Positions 41,424-51,300 of a stretch of DNA of 64,000 nt are shown here, piece after piece. A program made the position numbers and the translations under genes. Location of the stretch: contig NC_091935.1 of NCBI RefSeq assembly GCF_041260155.1, forward strand, positions 7,059,501 through 7,123,500. The letters run 5' to 3'. The notes under the pieces are model-generated. The model saw only the letters and a program-made list of their open reading frames with translations, did no database searches and was not told the origin of the DNA. Source of the DNA: Ptychodera flava. Lineage: Eukaryota > Hemichordata > Enteropneusta > Ptychoderidae. How positions within the stretch are numbered: the first letter of the stretch is position 1; every line of letters starts with the position of its first letter.

Positions 41424-42608
41424 AGATGACCAAGCTTAGAATTTTATAACCAAATCTTCGAATGATCGAAAATAGAAGGAAAAAACCCGCAGAGCAGAAA
41501 TTCCCACAAAAATGCGTCATTGAATTTTTTTTTCATTGATATTTATTGGATATATTGACATGGAGGTAGGACAAAATAAGTTATGGAATTTGGAAAACGA
41601 ATCTGAATTTGTTCAAAATAGCTGGATCAAAATGGGAAAATTGGTGCCAATATAGTCTAAAAGTGTACATTTGCAATTTACCGAACAATTTAGGGAATCA
41701 TTGTTTTGTCCAGATAGGTTTGGAATTGGCACAAATTTAAATATGCAAACTGCATATCAGAATGAGGTAATCTTCAACCAATCTGAACACTATCGATAAA
41801 GTGGTTTCCGAGATGAAAGAAGAGACTATAAGTAAAAAATTTTGGTTTTAATATGCTCCGAGAGATACATATGATAATTTTTTAGACATGAATTAATAAT
41901 CTGTAATATTCGTATGGAAATAGTTGCATATCATCTTGTGCGTATAGACAGTTCCGCTATTGGCACGTCTTTGTGCAATCTTCCTACCTAACAGGGGAGT
42001 CGGCTGTGACAATGAACACTGCGAAGCAAAGATGAGAGTGAGAAAATAAAAATTCAGGAATTATGTTCAAGTATGGTGGTTGCACTGTTATTTTCTTGTT
42101 GAAAAGTTGCAGACATCCAGTATCCACATGAAACATCTTCCAATGAGTAAAGTGATTGAAAACATATACGAAAGAATGCAGGAAGTACAAAAGAAGGGAA
42201 TATGGTGTAACGTAAAGGAAAATTTCGAGCTTTACATCATAAGTTTTAGTTAATTCTGATGTACACAGTGTCTGAGAGGACCTTTCCTTTTAACGTTGAA
42301 ACCATTACATTGTAAAACATTGTGACAGCTAATAATGACAAAAACCGCCATATGTGAACTATCAGTTTGGTCATGAAAAAAAAAACACCTTTTACTTGAA
42401 TGTGACATGAGGGATAGTAGTGCATCAAAGAGAATAAAAAATATCTTGTCGTTTTTCTCTTTCTGAAATATGTCTGTATCAAATTTATTGTGAAACATTA
42501 GTGCATGTTGCTTTCTTATACTGAATTCTCATAGAGAAAACAGAAAAGGGTCAGGAATTTGACCTTTGCTTTGATTATGAACCGCAGATTTCGTAATGGT
42601 TAGGACAC
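41424..42608. other. Spacer after gene copy 3
   Basis: AT-rich, no gene seen. It begins with 3' flank sequence of copy 3 and shows little obvious similarity to other units by eye. Confidence 0.4.
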
Positions 42609-42876
42609 TTTGTAAAACAGACTTCCAATTTGCAAACATCCAGACATCTCTGATATATCTCTCTGTGATATGGTGAAGTTATGCGCCCGAAGGGCATGTC
42701 GAAAACTGTGACTGATATGATGTAATTTGTGGCTGGTATGATGTTTTGTAAAGCAAACTTCCAATATGCAAACATCCAGATATCTCTGATATATGTCTGG
42801 TATATTAAAGTTGCGCGCCCGAAGGGTGTGCCGTCGAAAAATTAATGAATGATGAAATTCGTGGCTGGTACGATGT
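42609..42876 (+). repeat. Two tandem copies of a 136 bp unit
   Basis: Units begin TTTGTAAA at 42609 and 42745. Both contain AACTTCCAAT or GACTTCCAAT, AAACATCCAGA, TCTCTGATATAT, and a GCGCCCGAAGGG motif. They end near GTGGCTGGTAYGATG. Confidence 0.8.
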
Positions 42877-42890
42877 ATTTTAGGCTTGTA

Positions 42891-42990
42891 TGACCCCGTC
42901 TTGTAATTCAAAAACACACTGACCCCTATTGAGCATTTCAAAAACTTGGTGACCCCATCACCAAAGTAAAAACAAGTAGACCCCATGAAT
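42891..42990 (+). repeat. Four GACCCC motifs spaced about 29-30 bp
   Basis: TGACCCC occurs at 42891, 42920 and 42950, and AGACCCC near 42978. They are separated by A-rich spacers (CAAAAACA, CAAAAACT). Confidence 0.65.
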
Positions 42991-43226
42991 CCGCCGCCCC
43001 CAAGCCGAGGAAACTGACCTGCCCCTAAAGTAATTGATTCCAGAGTAGCTCGCGTATCGGGAACGCCTACCCACAGCCAAACACACGGCCATCTGCCCTT
43101 GGAGCAGGCCTCATATCATCCAGGTTCTCATTCGAGCATACATATGGGTTTTCGGTAAAAGTTACATAACCATCTATCTCGCGCCATCTTCATCTTCAAG
43201 TGTCTTGTATACATACCTAAAGCCTA

Positions 43227-43560
43227 AGAGGAGCCATTTGATTTCTGAGGTAGGGAAAGTTTGGGGAAAAATAATTTGATCCTGTAATGGCTTGAGAAAG
43301 AATTGTTCAACAGATAGATAAAAAGATTGTCCAGAAATCAGCAACCTAAAATCTGATTGTTTCGATATTGTCAATATTTGTGAGCAAGTCCTACGTTTTT
43401 TGTCAGCATTTATGATACATGTACACAATGGTTTCGTTTGCAAACATTTTTTGTTGCAATGACAGACCCTGGAAGACGTATCTCTTGGTTTAATCCCTTA
43501 AATTGATACAGGAGACATTTAAATAACGGGGAAGTATTTTAACTTAATTGCCCTGCACTA
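43227..43560. mobile_element. TIR element copy D, truncated
   Basis: The left end reads AGGAGCCATTTGATTTCTGA after TA, followed by the GATCCTGTAATGG subterminal repeat. The right terminus is missing. Confidence 0.5.
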
Positions 43561-43902
43561 AAATAGAGAAACTTAAAAACACAGTGATTCAACTGAATCA
43601 TTGACCAATCAAAGAGTGACTCTGCTTATTAACAACTAATCTCGATTTATTTTTCGAGAATTAACGCTCTCCTCACAACCATACTGTATCCGAAAACCAC
43701 CATATAGCAAAGATTGTCGATGAGCCGCCGGAGAATATAGAATACAGGTGAACGTTTTCCCGCTAAAATTGTTTAAATTTCGGTGTTTGCTCTACTGTCC
43801 ACGTTGGAATGCCCTTCTGTGGTTGGTCAGTAAAAAGGTCATGACTCCTGCGATCGTCTTCCGCTGTACACGAACTGCAAAACGTACCAGAAACAGGCTA
43901 CC

Positions 43903-45069
43903 ATGGCGGGAGAAATGAACAAGACATTTGCGTGTCACATCATTCAGAAGATCAAAAAAGAACCGATAGTATCCTTTACCGATAAATCGTTGGCAAAATT
44001 CTCCGAATGCGTCGAGATATGGAAGAATTCTGACGGCTTAGAGCGGAAATATGCATTACAGTTTGATCCCGAGTCCCGAGAAAGGATCGGTTATCACCGT
44101 GTGTGTTACCAGCGTTTCACAGACAAACGCCGCCTGGCTCAAGCAGAGAAACGCAGAGAGACGGGCAAGTTACGTAAAACACTCATCGAAGATAACCAAG
44201 GGGAGCCAACAAGCTTCCGACGTCGCCAGAGTTTGATTCATGAGCGCCGACTTCGTAGAGCAAAAAAACGCATGGAGAAAATGAAACCCAGTGCAGCAAG
44301 TGAAGCAGACAACCTGGTATCGACAGATCAAGGGGATGGGCAGACATCTTCGCTGAGAAAGCGGTCCTTACGGTCAAATACAGGTTCCAGCTCGCTTTCT
44401 ACAGCCAATCGCAGAAGTACAAATATACTGCCCCCGATATGCATTCTGTGCAGAAGAAGAAAACAAAGACTGGACAAGATCACAGGGAAAAGGTCATATG
44501 AAAAACTCACCTCCTGTGAGACAGATGGACGTACATTGATAGAGGCTGCAGAGTTCCAGAAAGATGAGAACCTGCTTCTTCAACTGAGAGGTCAAGACTT
44601 GGTCAGCATCGAACTCAAGTATCATAGATCATGCTACTTGAGCTATGTTAGATGTGTAACTTACACGTATCAGAAGAAAGCTGAGGAAGACAGCGGAATC
44701 TTATATGCCCCTTCCTTCAAAAAATTCTGCGACGAAGTGGTACAGAAGAGAATATTTGATGGCAATGAAGTTATGGAGATCAGTGAACTGAGGAAGATCT
44801 TTGTCGGAATTATTGCAAAGACCGAAGACATCGATGCATCGACATACCAGAACTCATCTTTGAAGATGAGGATGATTAATAGATTTTGTGACAAAATTGA
44901 TTTCTTTCGACCACATTATCGAAAATGTGAACTGGTAAGGGCAGCAAGAGAAGATTCGTCGTCGGCCAGCCAAGTCATGGATGTAGATTATTGTGGATCT
45001 ACCAGTGAGGGGGATAGTATTTTCTCACCAACACAAGCAACTAATGACACTGAACATTGCGAAATTTAG
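43903..45069 (+). CDS. Tandem Cys/His-module protein, gene copy 4 (388 aa, intronless; first Cys lost)
   Basis: It starts MAGEMNKTFACHI: the first cysteine of the CxC pair is Phe9, while C11, C36, H65 and C68 remain. Module 2 is intact (CILC pair, middle Cys in SCETDGRTL, YHRSCYLSY). The linker resembles copies 1 and 2 (FRRRQSLIHERRLRRAKKRMEK). The conserved C-terminal region and acidic tail are present. The leader is about 290 bp longer from the CCAAT box to the ATG than in copies 1 and 2. The loss of C9 here, and the Tyr at the same place in the broken copy at 46565, suggests C9 is not an essential ligand and that C11, C36, H65 and C68 may be. Function unknown. Confidence 0.8.
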   Translation: MAGEMNKTFACHIIQKIKKEPIVSFTDKSLAKFSECVEIWKNSDGLERKYALQFDPESRERIGYHRVCYQRFTDKRRLAQAEKRRETGKLRKTLIEDNQGEPTSFRRRQSLIHERRLRRAKKRMEKMKPSAASEADNLVSTDQGDGQTSSLRKRSLRSNTGSSSLSTANRRSTNILPPICILCRRRKQRLDKITGKRSYEKLTSCETDGRTLIEAAEFQKDENLLLQLRGQDLVSIELKYHRSCYLSYVRCVTYTYQKKAEEDSGILYAPSFKKFCDEVVQKRIFDGNEVMEISELRKIFVGIIAKTEDIDASTYQNSSLKMRMINRFCDKIDFFRPHYRKCELVRAAREDSSSASQVMDVDYCGSTSEGDSIFSPTQATNDTEHCEI

Positions 45070-46564
45070 GCGTGTGAAACTTGTATGATTACAAATCACG
45101 AGATATTTGGAAACCTGAACTATAATCATTCCCAAAAACTATAGACTTGCTGGCCATAGCAAACTCTAAATCAGTCAGCTGACCTTCAAACTGTCAAATC
45201 TGCGTTTCTCGCTGTAAGATGTCATTTGCCGTATACCTACCTCGAACAAATTATCTCGTGGTCCTCGGAATATGGTTTGTCAATTTCATACAAGATTCGA
45301 CATGGAATATTCACAAACTCTGGTTGTAGAACTTGGAACTTGCGGAAATTGAGAACTTGCCTAGTTCTGAGAAATGACTGAGCTACAATTAAATTTAGTG
45401 AACATTGCCGACAGTAAAAAAGTTAGACTCTTTTTTGACTTGCATATATGAATAAGGTCATTACATTTATATTGTTCGATGCGATGATTTGAATAGAAGT
45501 TACAACTAGCCCTTTGTTGCTGTTGACTGAACCATGTCTGGTACTGTCTATGGCTACAGTGATTAAGTCGGACAAGTAATTAAAACTGCTCAGAAAGTGA
45601 CCCGTAATTTTTATGTCATCACTTCCTCGACCCTGTAACTCTTAACTTCTTTAACTTCTTTAAATCTTAACTGGCTTTCAAATAATTGAGTAATCAAATA
45701 ATAATATTATATAAAATTTGCTCAAGTATTCAATATTGTTATGCGCACAAAATTTTAATGAGTGGTGACAATATATAAATTGCCTTGCTAATGATTCAGT
45801 ACTTCATTGTATACTTTGTACCATGCACATTGAATATATTTGTATTATCAATGTAATTTAACTAATACAATCACTTTGATGAATTAAAGACGTCGCATTA
45901 CATTAGTAATATGTCTCATCTTCCTCACTATATTGATAAATCTACATTGAAAAATACAACAACGGCATTTGTCGTACCAAGCTTTAAAATAACCCCGAAA
46001 TTTACAGTTGCGTATATTTTAATGTCTGGAATGAGGACATATCTGAAAACCAGTGGATATAATTTGAAAGCTGTCGGCCATGTCGTTGCTGTGAAGTTTT
46101 TCAAATCAAAATGTGAAAACAGTCAACAAATGTCAACAAACTATAGGACGTATTATCGACAAAGCAAATGCGGAAATTATTTGAACGAATGTTCTCTCTC
46201 ATGACACTCCGACGTTAATGCTTTACAGTAACATAAGCTTACACATCATCAATTTGAAAATGAATGTGCAGCCAAAGCATAGAGTCTCTTAAATGAAACC
46301 GATTCATGCTTCTGTATGTATGGCATTGTGTAGTACTGACTGATGTCGAACTAGGGGCTCAATTTTGTAAGTAAAGGGCAATGTCAAATCAGTCACGAAG
46401 GTTGCATGTCAGTTTACGTAATGTACTTGGAAAGCAAAGCTTCTGACTTGCCCAGCTACTAAAACCAAACAGTGATTGACTATATCAACAACCAAAAAGA
46501 GGATGTTTAACTTAAACCCTCTCCGATTAGTTGTTTACCAGTAACATTAATATAAAGGCACAGA
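45070..46564 (+). other. 3' flank of copy 4 and promoter remnant of the broken copy
   Basis: This is homologous to 34519-35960 and 38380-38740, then to 40070-40259. A reading frame at 45911-46204 falls in this flank and has a nucleotide-level but not protein-like counterpart at 38519-38719, so it is not called. Degenerate CCAAT-type inverted repeats and a TATAAAGG lie just before 46565. Confidence 0.55.
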
Positions 46565-46669
46565 ATGGCGGGAGAAATGAGTAAGACGTACACGTGTCAC
46601 ATCATTGAAAAGATCGGCAAAGAAACTATGTCATCCTTTTATACCGACAAATCGTTGAGTATATCATAA
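46565..46669 (+). pseudogene. Broken copy of the Cys/His-module gene (first about 31 codons only)
   Basis: It begins MAGEMSKTYTCHIIEK, clearly homologous to copy 4. It has an extra codon in the SFYTDKS region and loses homology after about codon 31. A TAA follows at codon 35. Tyr replaces Cys9. The TATA-like promoter context is retained (TATAAAGGCACAG just upstream). The rest of the gene is absent, and the sequence runs into unrelated DNA and then the copy 6 promoter. I interpret this as a truncation during a duplication that paired copy 4 with this copy, as copy 2 is paired with copy 3. Confidence 0.8.
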
Positions 46670-47080
46670 GTTTAACTTTCTTCGGTCTTTATGCGTGATA
46701 TAGTGATGTGCTTTAACGACTTTAAAAAAAAGGTTTAGAAATGTAGCATAAGCTGATTTACTTTCCTCTAAATAATTTTCGCAATTACATGTATTTCTAT
46801 CTGTTTGGTTTGTCAAAGGCTTTCGTTTGTCGGGGTAAAGTGACCATGGCTTGCAATGCTGATATACGATACCCGACGTCAAGTGACCGTTTCTCAATCG
46901 AGAAACCCGAACAACGCACTAAGTAAGCTTACCCTGGGAGCACCGCTCGCGCCACAGGAGACAGTGCCTGGAATCTGGCACAGTTTCAGATCGACCCAGG
47001 CTAGGCTGGGCGTGCTACTTCCGATCAGCATTGATTGAGGAAGTTAAACAAACAACAAAGTGCAAACTTTTCGATTGGCT
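46670..47080. other. Spacer between broken copy and gene copy 6
   Basis: No gene is seen. A GC-richer part (46900-47040) contains several small hairpins (for example GTGCC...GGCAC and CTTCC...GGAAG) and may be a short repeat of unknown family. Confidence 0.35.
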
Positions 47081-47090
47081 ATCTTGCTTT

Positions 47091-47184
47091 TAGCTCTGCA
47101 TGGCAGGGCTGTGTGTTACCAGCGTTACACGGCCTCCCACCATCACCGGTAAGGGATGGACCACACACCCTGCCATGCAGAGCT
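47091..47184. mobile_element. 94 bp foldback insertion with 17 bp perfect inverted repeat and 10 bp direct repeats
   Basis: AGCTCTGCATGGCAGGG (47092-47108) is the exact reverse complement of 47168-47184. The insert is flanked by ATCTTGCTTT at 47081-47090 and 47185-47194, a likely target-site duplication. The loop contains TGTGTGTTACCAGCGTT, identical to the codons for VCYQR in copies 1-4. It sits within the copy 6 promoter region. Confidence 0.75.
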
Positions 47185-47208
47185 ATCTTGCTTTAACAAA
47201 TCAAAACT

Positions 47209-47262
47209 TGATTGGCTATTTAGTAACAACCAATCACAGAGTTCATAAGGAAAAGCACAGAA
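47209..47262 (+). promoter_or_regulatory. Proximal promoter of gene copy 6: inverted CCAAT pair
   Basis: TGATTGG at 47209-47215 and CCAATCA at 47230-47236 are 14 bp apart, matching the 15 bp arrangement at copies 1 and 2. A CATAAGGAAAAGCACAG stretch leads into the ATG and resembles the TATAAGGACAG and TATAAAGGCACAG before the copy 3 and broken-copy ATGs. Confidence 0.5.
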
Positions 47263-48369
47263 ATGGCGGTCGACCTGAACAAGTCGTGTGCTTGTCACGT
47301 ACTCGGGGTTCAAAATGAGCCGATTAAGCCCTTTACTGATATTTCGTGGGCGAAAGTCGTTGAATGTATGGAAATATGGAAGAATTCCGATGGTGCAGAG
47401 CGGGAAATTGCTCTTGGATTTGATCCTGAGTCTCGAGAACACACCGGTTTCCACCTCGGGTGTTACCAGCGTTTTACGGGTAAACGCCGCCTGGCTCAAG
47501 CGGAGAAACGCAGAGAGAAGGGTAAGTTACGTAAAACACTTGCCGAAGATAAGCTAGATCTTGAAGACGCTGGTGACGATAGGCAGGCCAGCTCCAAGGT
47601 TCGACATCGTCGGAGTTTGGAGCGCGAGCGCCACCAACGGAAGCCAGTAGGTGCAAAAGAAGCAGATGATCAGGTAGCAGGGGATGACAGTGGTGTGAAG
47701 CACGTTCCACCAGAGAAGCGATCCTTACGGTCAAACACAGGTTCCAGTGCTCTCTCGGCAGCCAAGCGCAAAAGTTCAAACGTATTGCCTCCAATATGCA
47801 TGTTGTGCAGACGTGAGAAACGGAGACGCGACCCGATTTCGGCGAAAAGGTCATCGGAAAGACTTGTCTCTTGTGAGACAGACGGACGTACATTGATAAA
47901 GGCTGCAGAATATCAGAAAGATGAGAACCTGCTTCTTCAACTGAGAGGTCAAGACTTGGTCAGCATTGAACTCAAGTATCATAAATCATGCTACCAGAGT
48001 TACGTCAGATGTGTAACTTACACATATCAGAAGAAAGCCGAGGAAGACAGCGGAATCATGTATGCCCCTTCCTTCAAAAAATTCTGCGACGAAGTGGTAC
48101 AGAAGAGAATACTTGATGGCAATGAAGTTATGGAGATCAATGAGATGAGGAAGATCTTTATTGAAATGATCGGAGAGACTGAAAATATCGATGCATCGAC
48201 ATACAAGAACATGTATTTGAAGAGGAGGCTGCTGAACAGATTTGGTGACAAAATTGAGTTTGTTCGCCCTCACATCAGAAAGTGTGAGCTGGTAATGGCA
48301 TCTAGAGAAAATTCTGTTACAGTCAACCAAGACTCAAATGAAGCTGAATCTGGGTGTAGTCAGATATGA
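47263..48369 (+). CDS. Tandem Cys/His-module protein, gene copy 6 (368 aa, intronless; most diverged)
   Basis: It starts MAVDLNKSCACHV. Module 1 has C9, C11, C35, H64 and C67 (one residue shorter, with HLGC replacing HRVC). Module 2 has the CMLC pair, middle Cys and YHKSCYQSY. The linker is shorter and diverged (RHRRSLERERHQRK). The C-terminal helical region is kept but has many replacements (IEMIGETENIDASTYKNMYL), and the tail stops about 20 residues early. Sequence encoding YAPSFKKFCDEVVQKR is still nearly identical at silent sites to the other copies. It is the last member of the array. The 3' flank is only weakly similar to the others. Function unknown. Confidence 0.8.
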   Translation: MAVDLNKSCACHVLGVQNEPIKPFTDISWAKVVECMEIWKNSDGAEREIALGFDPESREHTGFHLGCYQRFTGKRRLAQAEKRREKGKLRKTLAEDKLDLEDAGDDRQASSKVRHRRSLERERHQRKPVGAKEADDQVAGDDSGVKHVPPEKRSLRSNTGSSALSAAKRKSSNVLPPICMLCRREKRRRDPISAKRSSERLVSCETDGRTLIKAAEYQKDENLLLQLRGQDLVSIELKYHKSCYQSYVRCVTYTYQKKAEEDSGIMYAPSFKKFCDEVVQKRILDGNEVMEINEMRKIFIEMIGETENIDASTYKNMYLKRRLLNRFGDKIEFVRPHIRKCELVMASRENSVTVNQDSNEAESGCSQI

Positions 48370-51300
48370 CTGTGAGACACCAGTATAAACTAAACCTCGA
48401 AGTGATCAAGATTAGGATGATCTCCAGTTCATTAACTGTTTAACAATTCATGGTATGTAATCAACTACATCGTGAGACATGTCAGCTTATACAGTCCTCC
48501 AAACAGACCAGAATGTCCACTGGCCATCTGAGTCAAATGCTGGACTAGTCTTGCCACTTCTACTGACAGACTTTGCTGAAAGGCTGTGAAGTGACGAAAT
48601 AGACCACCTCACTATGAGGAGGGGAAACAGACTGGTTAAAAAGTAGAGTGTGAAAGAACCATAGAGGCTAAAAGAAAAGATATGATTGTGAAAATTACCG
48701 ACACTCAGAGATTTGATTTTAGATGTAAACTCTAACAGTTTTGCCTGCCAAATGATGATTGCTTTGCCATCTAACATCCAACAATTTAGGAGATTCTAAA
48801 AATTTCCTTGTGTCAACGGATACATGAAATATATAAAATGTTCATGCAACAAAGTTATGATGCTCTCAATGGAGGGAAAGTTCATGCTTATGAAAACTAA
48901 TTCTGTACAGCACTCATACCTATTGGCTGATGGCCCTCAGAATCCAAAACATTACCAGACACTGAAGAACTTCAGTTGGTATTTGCAGGACTCCCTCAAG
49001 AGTTGAAATGTGAAGAACTTTTGTTTCGATTTTTTAAGCAATAGGTAGTCTCTCTGTTTTCCCAACTATCTGAAAAAGCCATGCTCTTATTTACTTCAAA
49101 ATTGCTTGCAAAAATGAAGTTGTGCTTGTAAATCAGATACTAATTGACAACAGATAATGTAAATTACCAGTCTGAGGAAAAACTGGTCTGTTTATTATGT
49201 TAAAATTTGACATCAATATATGACAATGAAAAAAATTACAGCAAAATTTGAGGTAAAATTACACTTAATAAAATTTTCAGTCAGGTTTATGTGTCAACAA
49301 ATAATTTGTTACCTTATATCATGTAGCACTGAACTTCCTTAAGTTTCTCATTTTCATGAAAAACCCAACTTTCTTGAAATTCAAAATGTTTCCTATATAA
49401 TGAGTTATCTTAAAGCTGTGGAATTATGTTCTGTCAGGCAGGGTGAACCTTTTACCATTTTCAAAATGATATCAAATACTTGAGAATTGGTTAATACTGA
49501 GAACAGTTACATGTTACTACATTGACTTATTTCAACACATCATGGTTTTGTCATATTTTTTAGTGTTCCTATACAGACAGTGCATGGATATTACAACAAA
49601 TTTGTAGTAAAAAAATGAATATATAGATGGAGATTGATATATTACAAAAATGTGAGATTTATCTCATTTCAGCTGCTTTACAATGCATCCTGTCAGCTCA
49701 AGTGAGTTATCTCTGAGAAAAATTAGGGGATTATGTAATTTGTTAAAAAACCTAGATACATATTGAATGTTTCCTATGTTGAATATAATCTATGACAACT
49801 TTGGGATTTTATATTATGAACTTGGAAGTCATGTTTATTGAGTTCACATTAAAAAAATTAAATGTAAAATTATACTTTGTTATTGTATCTCATTCAAGTT
49901 TCAACTTCAAGTCTAGAAATTTAAAAAGACATTGAATATGTAATGATATTTGTCAAATATTATCGATAACTGTGAATTATTGGTAAGCAATGCATTTTGG
50001 ATGAAAAGGTGTTGAAAGACTACCAGGGTTACAGCCAGGAAATGAAGGTTTATTTTTATTGGTGAACAGTAACATTAATCATTTTAATCATTTTAATACC
50101 GTGCTGAACTACTTTGGAAAGTTTACCTGTAATCTCTTTTGGAGTTTAAAGCAGTGTAGTAAAATTATTGCTTTGACAAGGACATTTCAATGTATGATTT
50201 GTAATAATTATGTGGAATTTCTTAAGATGGGAAAAAATGCTCAAAATGTAAGCAGATTGCAATAAGTCTGAGGGGAAAATTTTAATGATAATCAAGCGTG
50301 ATAATTGAGAATAAAATATCCATGGAATGAATCAAAATAATAAATGTTGTTTTATTTTGCATTTCTTGGCTAAATTTTTTTTTCGTGTCCTGTCACTTGT
50401 TGCTATGTTACGCTCATTCATATTTACACACTTGTCTGGGTAGTACTGGTAACAGGTATGGTTTCCATGGTGATAGCTATATGAAGGGCGGGGGCCTGCT
50501 TGCATGGTTCTAGGGTAATTCTGAAAAACAGTACAGCCTAATATCTTTGACGGATCAACAATATGTACATGTTTACAATGCATTGTTGTACAGACAAGGT
50601 CTCATGTTGGTATTCTTTACACTGATGTGGTACAACAGCAATTTTCCAATGGGGATGGAATCTCCAGGATTCATGCGGTCGCATTGTACTTTGTTGGATC
50701 TGCCGATGTGGATGCACTCATTTTCCTGCATAGAAGTCAACCAATGCTGGAATGGGATATGACCATAATTTTGATGAATATAATAATTTTGTTAAAATAT
50801 CAACCATGGGACGTACATACAAAGACCTGAAATAAAACAATTGCGATATACCAAGTCAGTTGAATTCATACTTATCTGAAATTGATTTCTGCATTACGTT
50901 GGTTTAAGAGAGTTACAGATGTTGTGAGATCTACTACAAATGGTGAAATAAAAAGAGTTCAGTAATGCCGAGTTTGGATGACCAACTGACTTGAGTATCT
51001 GAGTAAAGTTGTTTCATATTTTATAAAGACCACTGTATTGTTAGTACTCTCTCTATGCACAATCTCATGTATTGTGGATAACGGTAAATGGTACATGAGT
51101 CAGGTTTCACAGATATGAACTTTGCATTTATTCATACAATTTTTTATAAACTTTCATTGAAATTTTTCCTTAAAACTACTTATAGGTTGCAATGCTGGCA
51201 AAAATCACTGCTACTTATCATTTAAGAGAAATTTTGATAAATAGTACATTTTAGACCTGCACTATGTTTCTAGAACTTGAACCTTGATTTGTTTTGGCTA

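Larger units (their letters stand above)
43030..46010 (+). repeat. Diverged duplication unit around gene copy 4
   Basis: The 5' part (43080-43560) aligns with 27540-28090: the CATCCAGG block, ACATAAC-C-ATCT-TC-CGCGCCATC, and the left end of a TIR element. The 3' part (45430-46010) aligns with the 3' flanks of copies 1 and 2, including the ATTAAAGACRTC block. Confidence 0.65.

Noticed and set aside
45911..46204. 97-codon + strand frame after copy 4, with a counterpart at 38519-38719
   Set aside because: The homology is at nucleotide level in the duplicated 3' flank. The frames are interrupted or shifted between copies, and the unit 1 version (30780-30811) is cut off by the duplication junction.
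46900..47040. Possible tRNA or tRNA-derived SINE
   Set aside because: Several small hairpins are present, but no A-box/B-box pair or T-arm consensus could be found.
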